64,000 nucleotides of DNA from Reinekea forsetii (GTDB lineage Bacteria > Pseudomonadota > Gammaproteobacteria > Pseudomonadales > Natronospirillaceae). The stretch lies in contig NZ_JAHKPH010000012.1 of the NCBI RefSeq assembly GCF_018860385.1, forward strand, positions 3,160-67,159, given 5' to 3'. Made by a program: the position numbers and the translations under genes. The notes beneath the pieces were generated by a model. That model was not told where the DNA came from and ran no database searches. It saw nothing but the letters and a program-made list of their open reading frames with translations. Below, piece after piece: positions 27,409 to 35,094 of this stretch. Within the stretch, counting starts at the first letter, position 1; every line of letters begins with the position of its first letter.

Positions 27409-28846
27409 GGTTTTCGAGCCGACGTTGAAACTCACCCATAATTTGCATATACAACTCATCTCCTAAATAAAGGTCTTCAACGCCGCGATCTAAGCTTGGG
27501 TTATCGTTTACTTCAATAACATAGGCTTTCCCTTTGTGTTCTTTAATATCGACGCCGTATAGGCCATTACCAATAATTGAACATGACTTTAACGCGGCAT
27601 CCAAGACGATTTTAGGGACCTCAAAAGTTGGCAGGGTTTCGAAATCACCTGATACATTACGTTTAGCGCCATGGTTATAAATCTGCCAATGGTTTCGCGC
27701 CATTTTATAACGGCAGGCAAAAATGGCACGCCCACCTAACACACCAATACGCCAATCAAAATCGGTATATAAGTATTCCTGCGCCAACACCAGCGCACTG
27801 TCCGCTAATAACAGCTGTAGCTTTTCTCGAAGGGCGTTGCGATCGGCCACTTTGAAGACACCACGCGAGAACGAGCCCTCTGGCATTTTTAACACCACGG
27901 GGTAACTGAAATTATCCTCGATAACGTCTAACGTTGTTGCTTCTGCGTCGGTCACAACCTCTGTCTTTAAACTGGGTACCTGGTGATAGCTAAAGGCATC
28001 GTGTAAAAACACCTTGTTGCAGCAGCGCAAAATAGACTGGGAATCGTCTATAACCACTAAGCCCTGATTTTCAGCCTGTACCGCGAGCCGATAGGTATGG
28101 TGATCGATAGCGGTGGTCTCACGAATGAACAGTGCATCAAAGTGCCCAATATTTGAAATTTGCTCAATACTTAATGCTTCGGCATGAATGCCATGCTTTG
28201 CCGCGGCTCGAATCATGTGCGTAATGGCCGCTTTATCACTCGGAGGAACCGACTCTTCTGGATTCACCAAAATTGCCATGTCCCAACGCGCCTGTTTTTT
28301 CTTGGCTTGCACTTTCCAAATCGACTCTGAAAATTCTTTAAGGTGTTCAGAAAAAACCGCCAGTTGATCGTGGGGCAAATCTGACAAGCAGAGCTGCGCC
28401 ACATAAATACTTAACCTTCCAGCATTAGGCTGGAGTGTTAATTTTAGCAATGGCGTTTGCAGCTGCGCGTAAACTCGACTGACCAGTTTTTGCAATTCAG
28501 GCGAGGAAACCTTGCCGAAAAACGCATAAATAGTTTCTTGATTCGCCAATTCTGCCATCAGCTTGCTTTCTTGAGCCATGGTTAAGAACGGTTGACCCGC
28601 GGGTTGATTGCGCAAGGCGTTTAAAGTTTTGACACTCGGCACCACTTTATGACTTCGCGCTTCGGCCAGCAACGAGCAATAGTAGCCTTTACTCAAGTAG
28701 GCTTGGCTATCGCATAGATTGATAATGCGTGTTTTTGGCTCATTGCGTTTTGGGTAGTCTTTTAAGTAGGTGTTAAAGTTAATAACCCCAGGCAACTCAT
28801 CACCAACAGGGCTATTTTCATCAATAACGATAAGCGTTTTATACAC
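27398..28846 (-). CDS. RimK-like ATP-grasp amidoligase with N-terminal RLAN domain
   Basis: A protein of about 482 residues. The first ~170 residues (from YKTLIVIDENSPVGDELPGVINFNTYL to the LSIYVAQLCLSDLP region) match the RLAN domain that precedes some RimK-type ATP-grasp ligases. The ATP-grasp part follows: a QNQGLVVIDDSQSILRCCNK entry segment, VVLKMPEGSFSRGVFKV, ALVLAQEYL and the metal-binding VIEVNDNPSLDRGVED. The start is a GTG with AGGAAATTCA upstream. Ligases of this group join an amino acid or peptide to a carboxylate; the acceptor here is unknown. The GNAT-C39 partner overlaps its 3' end. Confidence 0.87.
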   Translation of the reverse strand: MYKTLIVIDENSPVGDELPGVINFNTYLKDYPKRNEPKTRIINLCDSQAYLSKGYYCSLLAEARSHKVVPSVKTLNALRNQPAGQPFLTMAQESKLMAELANQETIYAFFGKVSSPELQKLVSRVYAQLQTPLLKLTLQPNAGRLSIYVAQLCLSDLPHDQLAVFSEHLKEFSESIWKVQAKKKQARWDMAILVNPEESVPPSDKAAITHMIRAAAKHGIHAEALSIEQISNIGHFDALFIRETTAIDHHTYRLAVQAENQGLVVIDDSQSILRCCNKVFLHDAFSYHQVPSLKTEVVTDAEATTLDVIEDNFSYPVVLKMPEGSFSRGVFKVADRNALREKLQLLLADSALVLAQEYLYTDFDWRIGVLGGRAIFACRYKMARNHWQIYNHGAKRNVSGDFETLPTFEVPKIVLDAALKSCSIIGNGLYGVDIKEHKGKAYVIEVNDNPSLDRGVEDLYLGDELYMQIMGEFQRRLENRGR

Positions 28847-29252
28847 TGAATTTCCTAGTAAAAAAGGCGGCCCAAAGGTCACCTGAATTGTTTTATTTGA
28901 GTCATCTCAAATAGCGCAGAATGCCTATGCTATATAGCGCTGTTTTAGTGTTTGAGCAACCTTTAAAGCGGTGGATTTCCAAGCTATTTTTCGGTGGCAC
29001 TGAGTTTATGACGGCCGTCGCATTTTTACGACCCAATTATTGAGTCTTTTCGAGGCGCGCTAAAAGGCGCATTTTAGGGAACAGGCAGACCGCCTTTAGC
29101 CACGGCTATCCTTGATCCACCCAGCCCCTAGAACGGCTATACGGTTAACTTGCATTGCTCTGACTTCAAGTAAATAGCTCTGCAAATGGCGTGTCTTGCT
29201 TACATGCTTTCCGTTATACTCCGCCCAATTCTACTTTTAGCGATTCAGTTCT
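28847..29252. other. intergenic region between RLAN ligase and srkA
   Basis: No gene is visible in these 406 nt. The stretch holds the divergent promoters of the RLAN operon (-) and srkA (+). Short GC-rich hairpins occur (GGCGCGC...GGCGC near 29053) but none is a convincing terminator or riboswitch. A TTATACTCC element at about 29213 may be the srkA -10. Confidence 0.4.
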
Positions 29253-30233
29253 ATGGAAACTCAACACCCGTACGATCGCCTGACACAAGATCGGCTCATC
29301 GATTGGCTTGAAACGATAGGCTTGTATACAGACTATCGAATTTACCCACTGAACAGCTATGAAAACCGTGTTTACCGTGTTGGTGTTGAAGACGACACAC
29401 CGGTGGTCGTAAAAGTATACCGCCCAAATCGTTGGACACAGGCTCAAATTCAGGAGGAGCTCGATTTTACCGACCAATTGGCTGAAGCCGAGATTCCCGT
29501 GGTGCCGGCGCAAAAAATTAATGGGGCAAACCTTCATGAACAAGATGACTTTTTCTTTGCTAGCTTCCCAATGCGAGCAGGCCACGCTTTTGATCTAGAC
29601 AATGCCGATCAACTCTATCGTGTTGGCCAACTGCTCGGACGGCTGCACAGTGTTGGTAAGCAAGCGTCCTTTAAGACCCGACCCGCAATGTCATTGGTCG
29701 AGCCGATCAAAGAAGCGCGCGCGTTTTTCCAAGGCAGTGACATGATGAGTGCAGACATTAAACACAATTATTTGGACTGTTTAACCGGCATCGAAGCTCA
29801 GCTACCTTTTTACCAAAACATATTTGAGCAATCTGAACAATTTCGTATTCATGGTGACTTTCATCCGGGTAATATCCTGACTCGCGATGATCAACTTCTG
29901 GTTGTCGACTTTGATGACACTGTGACCGGCCCGGCCATGCAAGACATTTGGAAATTATTGTCTGGCTCGGCACATGAACAAGCTCAACAACTGAATGAAC
30001 TCGAAGAAGGCTACGAGCAGTTTTGTGATTTTCCTCGATCCGAGATTCCACTGGTTGAAGCCTTACGGACTGTTCATATGGTGAAACACGCTTTATGGAT
30101 TGCCAAACGATGGCAAGACCCTGCCTTCCCGGTAGCGTTTTCCTGGTTTGGCACCGATCGTTATTGGAGTGAGCACCTTTTAGCCTTGCGCGAACAATGG
30201 GCCGAGCTCCAAGAACGCCGTGATGATTTTTAA
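29253..30233 (+). CDS. srkA: stress response kinase A (YihE family)
   Basis: A 326-residue Ser/Thr kinase of the APH/CotH-like fold, which in E. coli counters MazEF-linked stress death and is linked to the Cpx response. Seen here are the nucleotide region ENRVYRVGVEDDTPVVVKVYRP, the catalytic HGDFHPGNIL and the metal-binding VVDFDDTVTGPAMQD. The size fits (328 in E. coli). The + strand gene follows a 400-nt intergenic region and is followed 37 nt later by the FKBP gene. Confidence 0.93.
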   Translation: METQHPYDRLTQDRLIDWLETIGLYTDYRIYPLNSYENRVYRVGVEDDTPVVVKVYRPNRWTQAQIQEELDFTDQLAEAEIPVVPAQKINGANLHEQDDFFFASFPMRAGHAFDLDNADQLYRVGQLLGRLHSVGKQASFKTRPAMSLVEPIKEARAFFQGSDMMSADIKHNYLDCLTGIEAQLPFYQNIFEQSEQFRIHGDFHPGNILTRDDQLLVVDFDDTVTGPAMQDIWKLLSGSAHEQAQQLNELEEGYEQFCDFPRSEIPLVEALRTVHMVKHALWIAKRWQDPAFPVAFSWFGTDRYWSEHLLALREQWAELQERRDDF

Positions 30234-30270
30234 TAACCCCACCGCTTGGTGATTTAACTTGAGGTAACAC

Positions 30271-30747
30271 ATGTCAAAAATAATATTAGTGGTCATTATC
30301 ATTGTTGCGTTGTTAGTTTTAATTAAACGCAACGCAAACAATAGCCAATTAGCCGAAGCAAACAAGCAAGCGGGTTTAGAGCACTTGTCCGAAAATGCTA
30401 AAAACGTAAATGTTGTCACCACCGAATCAGGGCTGCAAATAGAGGTTCTTGAAAAAGGCAACGGTACTGAACATCCGAAAGCGTCGGATCGAGTAAAGGT
30501 TCACTACCACGGCACTTTAACCGATGGCACTGTTTTTGACAGTTCTGTTGAGCGTGGCCAACCGATTAGCTTTGGTTTAAATCAGGTTATCAAAGGTTGG
30601 ACTGAGGGCTTACAAACAATGGTTGTTGGAGACAAAGTTAAGCTAACCATCCCGAGTGAGCTAGGTTATGGCAACCAAGCAGCAGGGAAAATACCACCCG
30701 GTGCCGTACTCATTTTTGAAGTAGAACTGCTCGGCATTAACGAATAA
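30271..30747 (+). CDS. membrane-anchored FKBP-type peptidyl-prolyl isomerase
   Basis: A 158-residue protein with an N-terminal hydrophobic helix (residues 3-18, IILVVIIIVALLVLIK), a short linker rich in Asn, Gln and Ala, and one FKBP domain (about 50-157). The domain has the expected DRVKVHYHGTLTDGTVFDSS, FGLNQVIKGWTEGL and the C-terminal GAVLIFEVELLGI. It probably acts as a folding catalyst at the periplasmic face of the inner membrane. It may share the srkA transcript. Confidence 0.92.
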   Translation: MSKIILVVIIIVALLVLIKRNANNSQLAEANKQAGLEHLSENAKNVNVVTTESGLQIEVLEKGNGTEHPKASDRVKVHYHGTLTDGTVFDSSVERGQPISFGLNQVIKGWTEGLQTMVVGDKVKLTIPSELGYGNQAAGKIPPGAVLIFEVELLGINE

Positions 30748-30755
30748 GCACCCTT

Positions 30756-30797
30756 AAATTAGGCTGAAAAATATTAAAGAATTTCAGCCTAATTTTC
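30756..30797 (+). terminator. terminator after the FKBP gene
   Basis: AAATTAGGCTGAAA and its complement TTTCAGCCTAATTT form a perfect 14-bp stem around a 12-nt loop, 9 nt past the stop. The trailing T run is short (TTTT), and the A-rich 5' arm makes it plausible in either direction. Confidence 0.75.
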
Positions 30798-30911
30798 GCC
30801 AGTTGCTTGACGGTCTGTAGTTTTTAGAAACCTTAAGCATTTAGTAGTGGCAAAAATAAATTCTTGGCCGATACTCAATAGTAACCTTAGTCGTATTACA
30901 AGAAGGTTATT

Positions 30912-31553
30912 ATGAATACGTCATTACCTACCTACAGTCGCTTAGAAGATCAACTCAACTCAGCTTCTCACGCACTCGGCAGCCTACTGGCTGTTATAGG
31001 CACCGCGGTGCTTCTCGTCGTTGCTGTTAGCACATCAAATCCATGGGCTGTTGTAAGCACGATTATTTATGGCGCATCCGTCATTACCCTGTTCTCTGCA
31101 TCGGCGGTTTACCACTGGATAACAGAACCCACTATTCGGCGATTAATGCAACGCTTTGATCATATTGCTATTTTATATTTTATTGCAGGCACTTTTACGC
31201 CTTTTGCATTAGTCAGCTTACAGAGTGTTTGGGGCTGGAGCGTTTTTGGATTTGTTTGGTTTTGTGCGATTACCGGAACCATTGTTCATCTTACGCCGTT
31301 GCGAAAATACCACCTCTTCATGGTTTTTTTAAATTTACTGATGGGCTGGTCGGCTTTATTAATTGTAGTGCCTCTATCACAAGCCATAGAACCTATGGGC
31401 GTCGGCATGTTAGTGGCTGGCGGAATAACTTATACGCTTGGCTTGGTCTTTTATTTAAACCAGCGCCTATGGTTAAACCATTTTATATGGCATCTATTTG
31501 TTTTGCTTGGCGCTATTTTGCATTATTTCACCATCTTGTTTTACGTATTCTAA
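30912..31553 (+). CDS. hemolysin III / PAQR-family membrane protein
   Basis: A 213-residue protein with seven predicted membrane helices. Family motifs are SASAVYHW (His and adjacent residues of the putative zinc site), QRFDHIAILYFIAGTFTP and the C-terminal HFIWHLFVLLGAILHYF, with two further His. Members are PAQR-like enzymes or channels; the name hemolysin III comes from one characterised Bacillus protein and says little about this one. AAGG lies 5 nt before the ATG. It is convergent with the OhrR-like gene. Confidence 0.9.
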   Translation: MNTSLPTYSRLEDQLNSASHALGSLLAVIGTAVLLVVAVSTSNPWAVVSTIIYGASVITLFSASAVYHWITEPTIRRLMQRFDHIAILYFIAGTFTPFALVSLQSVWGWSVFGFVWFCAITGTIVHLTPLRKYHLFMVFLNLLMGWSALLIVVPLSQAIEPMGVGMLVAGGITYTLGLVFYLNQRLWLNHFIWHLFVLLGAILHYFTILFYVF

Positions 31554-31561
31554 CGAAAAGG

Positions 31562-31990
31562 TTATATGGCGCTGTATAGTTTTTCTGTGAGCTGTTTTAA
31601 CAAAACAGCTTCATCGTGACTAAACTTTATCTTACAACTTAATGCTTCAGGAACACTGGCCGCTTTAGATTGTAATAACCGCCCCGCTTCAGTCACTAAT
31701 ATAACTTTTTGACGAGAATCCACTTCGCTGGTTTGCCGCTCTATAATCTCTTTTTGCTCTAATCTTTTTAAAATAGGCGTAAGTGTGCCTGCATCTAACC
31801 GTGTTCGTTCAACCAAACGTTTTATCATAACGCCATCGTCTTCCCACAGTGCTAACATGACTAAATACTGTGGGTACGTTAAATCGAGCACCTCCAGTAA
31901 AGGACGGTACGCGCGAATGAGTGCATTCGTGGCTGAATACAAAGAGTGGCAGATTTGGTTTTCGAGTTTAAGCTGATTGTACTCAGACAT
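31562..31990 (-). CDS. MarR/OhrR-type organic-peroxide-sensing regulator
   Basis: A protein of 142 residues from the ATG at 31990, which has AGAGG upstream. OhrR hallmarks: the N-terminal redox-sensing Cys in LENQICHSLYSATNALIRAY (about residue 13), LTYPQYLVMLALWEDDG, the recognition helix in LDAGTLTPILKRLEQK and the wing DSRQKVILV. It is divergent from the DUF1499/oxidoreductase pair and probably represses that promoter through the two repeats at 32014-32075. No ohr peroxidase gene is adjacent, which is unusual for OhrR. Confidence 0.88.
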   Translation of the reverse strand: MSEYNQLKLENQICHSLYSATNALIRAYRPLLEVLDLTYPQYLVMLALWEDDGVMIKRLVERTRLDAGTLTPILKRLEQKEIIERQTSEVDSRQKVILVTEAGRLLQSKAASVPEALSCKIKFSHDEAVLLKQLTEKLYSAI

Positions 31991-32013
31991 AAGGCACCTC
32001 TTAAAAAAACAAC

Positions 32014-32075
32014 TATTTTGCGCACAAACTATTGACGAGTCAATCTTTTCCATGCATTATTTTGCGCACAAACTA
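32014..32075. promoter_or_regulatory. twin OhrR-type operators around a sigma70-like promoter
   Basis: The 18-bp sequence TATTTTGCGCACAAACTA occurs twice in identical form, at 32014-32031 and 32058-32075 (44 bp start to start). Its core TTGCGCACAA is a near-palindrome of the kind reported for OhrR sites. Between and over them lie TTGACG (32032-32037) and CATTAT (32055-32060), 17 bp apart, a good promoter for the + strand genes. The first repeat abuts the -35 and the second overlaps the -10 and start region, so a bound regulator would block initiation. Confidence 0.7.
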
Positions 32076-32096
32076 AATAACACTTGGAGATACAAG

Positions 32097-32546
32097 ATGA
32101 ACGCTATTCTAACCATTATCGCAATTTTTATCATTTTCAATATTGGCCGCATTGTTTACCAAAACAACCAAACACCTGAATTAGGCGTTAATAATGGCCA
32201 ACTAAGCCCAATCAGCAAAAAGCCGAACAACGTTTCAAGCCAAACTGACATTCCAGAGAAGTATGTCGCGCCGTTGGCTATGAAAGGAACGCTGGAAGAA
32301 ACCATGCAATCACTTAAAACAGCTTGTGCGGAATATGGCAACGCTTCCATCATTGAACAAACTGACCACTACTTGTATGTCATCTTTACGACCGCGCTCA
32401 TGAAATACAAAGACGATGTCGAGTTTTACATTGATCAAGAAAACAAAGAAGTGCACTTCCGCTCTGCTAGCCGCGCCGGTTATTCCGATATGGGCTTAAA
32501 CCGAGAACGCTACAATAAAATTGCCGAACTTTATCAAGCAAACTGA
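32097..32546 (+). CDS. DUF1499-domain protein with N-terminal membrane helix
   Basis: A protein of 149 residues from the ATG at 32097 (GGAG about 8 nt upstream). Residues 1-18 form a hydrophobic anchor (MNAILTIIAIFIIFNIG). The rest is a DUF1499 domain ending in the diagnostic VHFRSASRAGYSDMGLNRERY. The function is unknown. It is the first gene behind the twin-operator promoter and is followed 45 nt later by the flavin oxidoreductase, so its role is probably linked to peroxide or redox stress. Confidence 0.85.
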   Translation: MNAILTIIAIFIIFNIGRIVYQNNQTPELGVNNGQLSPISKKPNNVSSQTDIPEKYVAPLAMKGTLEETMQSLKTACAEYGNASIIEQTDHYLYVIFTTALMKYKDDVEFYIDQENKEVHFRSASRAGYSDMGLNRERYNKIAELYQAN

Positions 32547-32591
32547 GTCTAATGGTCACCACCACTGGTCACCGATTAAAAAGGAAACACT

Positions 32592-33980
32592 GTGAAAAAA
32601 TTTGATCTTATCGTTATAGGTTCTGGCGCGGCAGGCCTAACCAGCGCATTTACAGCGCTTGGCTTTGGTAAAAAAGTACTTATTATTGAAAAAGACAAGC
32701 CCGGTGGTGAGTGTACTTGGTCGGGTTGTGTACCGAGCAAAGGTTTAATCAACCAAGCTAAAGATATTCATATCGCTAAAAAATACGCTGATATCAACAT
32801 CAACAGCGCCGAGATTTTAGAAAAAGTCCGCGCCACGAGCGAAAAAATCTATACCCACGAAACGCCTGAGGTGCTTGAAAAAGCAGGCGCCGTATTTGTG
32901 CAGGGTTCGGCTAAATTTGTATCGCCGAAGGTTATTGATGTGAACGGTGAGCAATATCAGGCTAAAAAAGTCATGATCGCCACCGGCTCTAGCCCAATGG
33001 TTCCGCCTATTCCTGGTTTGGCCGATGTGCCTTACTTAACCAATGAGAATTTCTTCCAACAAACCAGTTTGCCTAAGTCGGTGATTGTTTTAGGTGCCGG
33101 TGCAATTGGTATGGAACTCTCTCAGTCGATGAATCGCTTAGGGGTTGCTATTCAGGTAGTGGAGATGATGCCTGAGGTGATGTTCCGTGAAGAACCTGAG
33201 TTTTCAGAAATTATTCGCAAAAAGCTCGAGCAAGAAGGCGTTGAATTTGCACTTGGCCATAAAGCAGTAAAAGTTGAAAAAACCGCGCAAGGCATTCGTT
33301 TAACTACCGACAACAACGGTGAATCTTCGCAATTTGAAGCAGAAACCATTTTAGTTGCACTGGGTCGTTCACCTAACGTAAAAGGCATGGATCTAGATAA
33401 AGCCGGTATTGAAGTAGAGCGTGGCGTGGTAGTTGATGAGCATTTACAAACCACGGCCAAAGGTGTGTATGCCTGCGGAGATGTAGCAGGGCCATACTTG
33501 CTGTCTCACATGGCCAACTACCAAGGCAAGCTTGCGACCATGAACGCCATTTTGCCAGTGATTAACCGCAAGGTGAATTACCAGCATGTAGCCTGGACCA
33601 CCTTTACTGACCCAGAGTTTGCTCGCGCTGGCTTAACCGAAGCCGAAGCCCGTGAACAACACGGCGACAGCATTCGCGTGTACCACTACGATTTTGAAAA
33701 ACTCGATCGAGCGATCACCAAGGCCGGAGACTTCGGTAAGATTAAGCTAATTGTTAATCGTAAAGGCAAAGTACTGGGCGCGCACATTATTGCAGACCGT
33801 GCAGGTGAGTTAATTGCCGAAGTGCAGGTGATGAAAACGCTGGGGCTAAACTTTGGTAAATTACAAAGTGTGATTCACCCCTACCCAACTTACTCTGATT
33901 CTTTAAGGCAAATTGCACAGCAAGTATACTTAGATAACATTTTGCACCACCCTGTGGTTAAGTTGTTTCGTAAGTCTTAA
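32592..33980 (+). CDS. FAD-dependent pyridine-nucleotide disulfide oxidoreductase
   Basis: A 462-residue class I disulfide oxidoreductase of the mercuric reductase/lipoamide dehydrogenase type. The order is FAD dinucleotide site (DLIVIGSGAAGLTSA), redox-active disulfide GGECTWSGCVPSK, NAD(P) site (VIVLGAGAIGMELSQ), second FAD segment (VYACGDVAGPYLL) and dimer interface with the catalytic His in SVIHPYPTYSDSL. It has neither the heavy-metal-binding N-terminus of MerA nor the C-terminal Cys pair, so mercury reduction is unlikely. It probably belongs to the OhrR-like regulon. Confidence 0.88.
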   Translation: MKKFDLIVIGSGAAGLTSAFTALGFGKKVLIIEKDKPGGECTWSGCVPSKGLINQAKDIHIAKKYADININSAEILEKVRATSEKIYTHETPEVLEKAGAVFVQGSAKFVSPKVIDVNGEQYQAKKVMIATGSSPMVPPIPGLADVPYLTNENFFQQTSLPKSVIVLGAGAIGMELSQSMNRLGVAIQVVEMMPEVMFREEPEFSEIIRKKLEQEGVEFALGHKAVKVEKTAQGIRLTTDNNGESSQFEAETILVALGRSPNVKGMDLDKAGIEVERGVVVDEHLQTTAKGVYACGDVAGPYLLSHMANYQGKLATMNAILPVINRKVNYQHVAWTTFTDPEFARAGLTEAEAREQHGDSIRVYHYDFEKLDRAITKAGDFGKIKLIVNRKGKVLGAHIIADRAGELIAEVQVMKTLGLNFGKLQSVIHPYPTYSDSLRQIAQQVYLDNILHHPVVKLFRKS

Positions 33981-34023
33981 CAGTACCTTTCGTTATTCTT
34001 TTTTATAAGAACGAACACTCAAT

Positions 34024-34053
34024 AAAAAAGCGCATCTAAGATGCGCTTTTTTT
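34024..34053. terminator. bidirectional intrinsic terminator
   Basis: GCGCATC-TAA-GATGCGC flanked by A6 on one side and T7 on the other. It lies between the oxidoreductase (+) and the DUF4382-type lipoprotein (-) and serves both. Confidence 0.9.
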
Positions 34054-34069
34054 GAATTCTAGCTAAGCG

Positions 34070-34948
34070 TTACTCTTGCTCATCATCTAAATCATCATCT
34101 TCGTCTTCATCTAGCTCGCCGTCGTCGTCTAAATCTTCACCATATTCAGCTGACTCTTCCATGTTGTCTAACACAACATTGGCTATCTCACTGCCGGCTT
34201 CGATGGTAACGCTGTTGCCATCGAACACGCTTAAATCGATGTTGGCATTGCTGTTAGTTTCTGTATTTGAAAAATCAAACCAAGCATCCGTTCTAAATGC
34301 CACAATGACATCATTTAAACCGGCACCGTCGACCATAAACCCTTTTGAAGCTTCGCCTTCACCGCTGAATTCAAATTCAATATCTTCATCGGTTGAAAAG
34401 GTAAAGGCAACACCTTCTGTGGCGTTTACTTTTAAATAGGTGCCTGAAAAGTGAATGGTTTTTCCGGTTAAAATTGCTTTTGTAGTGTCGTCTAACCCCA
34501 CCAGAGAATCAACATCGGCTTCTTTTAGCGGCTCAAGCTCAAACTCGATGTCAGTGTAATTGCCGGCTTTAATGTCAACTTGTGGCAACTCTGGGTAAGT
34601 GGTGTTGGTAGCGAGGTCGACCACAAAAGGACCTACAAATTCAACTTCTTCAGATTCAACCTCGTCTTCATTATCAGCGTAGTCGTCTTCGTGCTCTAAC
34701 TCAATTTCATCCACGACAACCCAAGCGCTGTCTAGGGTTAAGGTTCCCAACGTAGCGCCCGACGCATCAATTACGCTAATGTCTACGCTCGCGCTGGTGT
34801 TTCGAGCAACCGTGCGGATGGCCTGTTTTGATGCGGTACTCGCCTTTGCTTGAATATCGAGTGTAACAGCGCCCTTGCTGCCATCGCTTGGGTTACAGCC
34901 TACGAGTGCTATCGAAGTGAATAAGATGCTTGGAAGTAACTTTTTCAT
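34070..34948 (-). CDS. acidic DUF4382-type lipoprotein with EF-hand-like loop
   Basis: A 292-residue lipoprotein: the signal peptide ends in a lipobox LVGC with Cys18. The body is beta-rich and resembles DUF4382 proteins (VDISVIDASGATLGTLTLDSAWVVVDEIEL, IKAGNYTDIEFEL, GKTIHFSGTYL). Two acidic patches stand out: EHEDDYADNEDEVESEEVE in the middle and the last ~22 residues. In the latter, D272-E283 reads DLDDDGELDEDE, matching the calcium-binding EF-hand loop at positions 1, 3, 5, 6, 8 and 12. It is divergent from the two-component operon and shares its promoter region. Calcium binding is inferred. Confidence 0.75.
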   Translation of the reverse strand: MKKLLPSILFTSIALVGCNPSDGSKGAVTLDIQAKASTASKQAIRTVARNTSASVDISVIDASGATLGTLTLDSAWVVVDEIELEHEDDYADNEDEVESEEVEFVGPFVVDLATNTTYPELPQVDIKAGNYTDIEFELEPLKEADVDSLVGLDDTTKAILTGKTIHFSGTYLKVNATEGVAFTFSTDEDIEFEFSGEGEASKGFMVDGAGLNDVIVAFRTDAWFDFSNTETNSNANIDLSVFDGNSVTIEAGSEIANVVLDNMEESAEYGEDLDDDGELDEDEDDDLDDEQE

Positions 34949-35094
34949 AATGTTGATCTCTTGGGTGAATGTGTAAACACAGATTAACCCGCTCGCGCAC
35001 CCTACAATGTTCTTGAAACGTTCTAAGTTTGTAGTCTTGCTGTAATTAAAGGCCGTAGTCGATTAAAGTAGGCGAATGAGAATCATAGAGACAA

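Noticed and set aside
26302-27459. Bacteriocin (C39 exporter) cluster
   Set aside because: The C39-like domain is fused to GNAT rather than to an ABC transporter and no double-glycine leader peptide lies nearby.
32592-33980. Mercuric reductase
   Set aside because: The N-terminal metal-binding domain and C-terminal Cys pair of MerA are absent, and there are no other mer genes.
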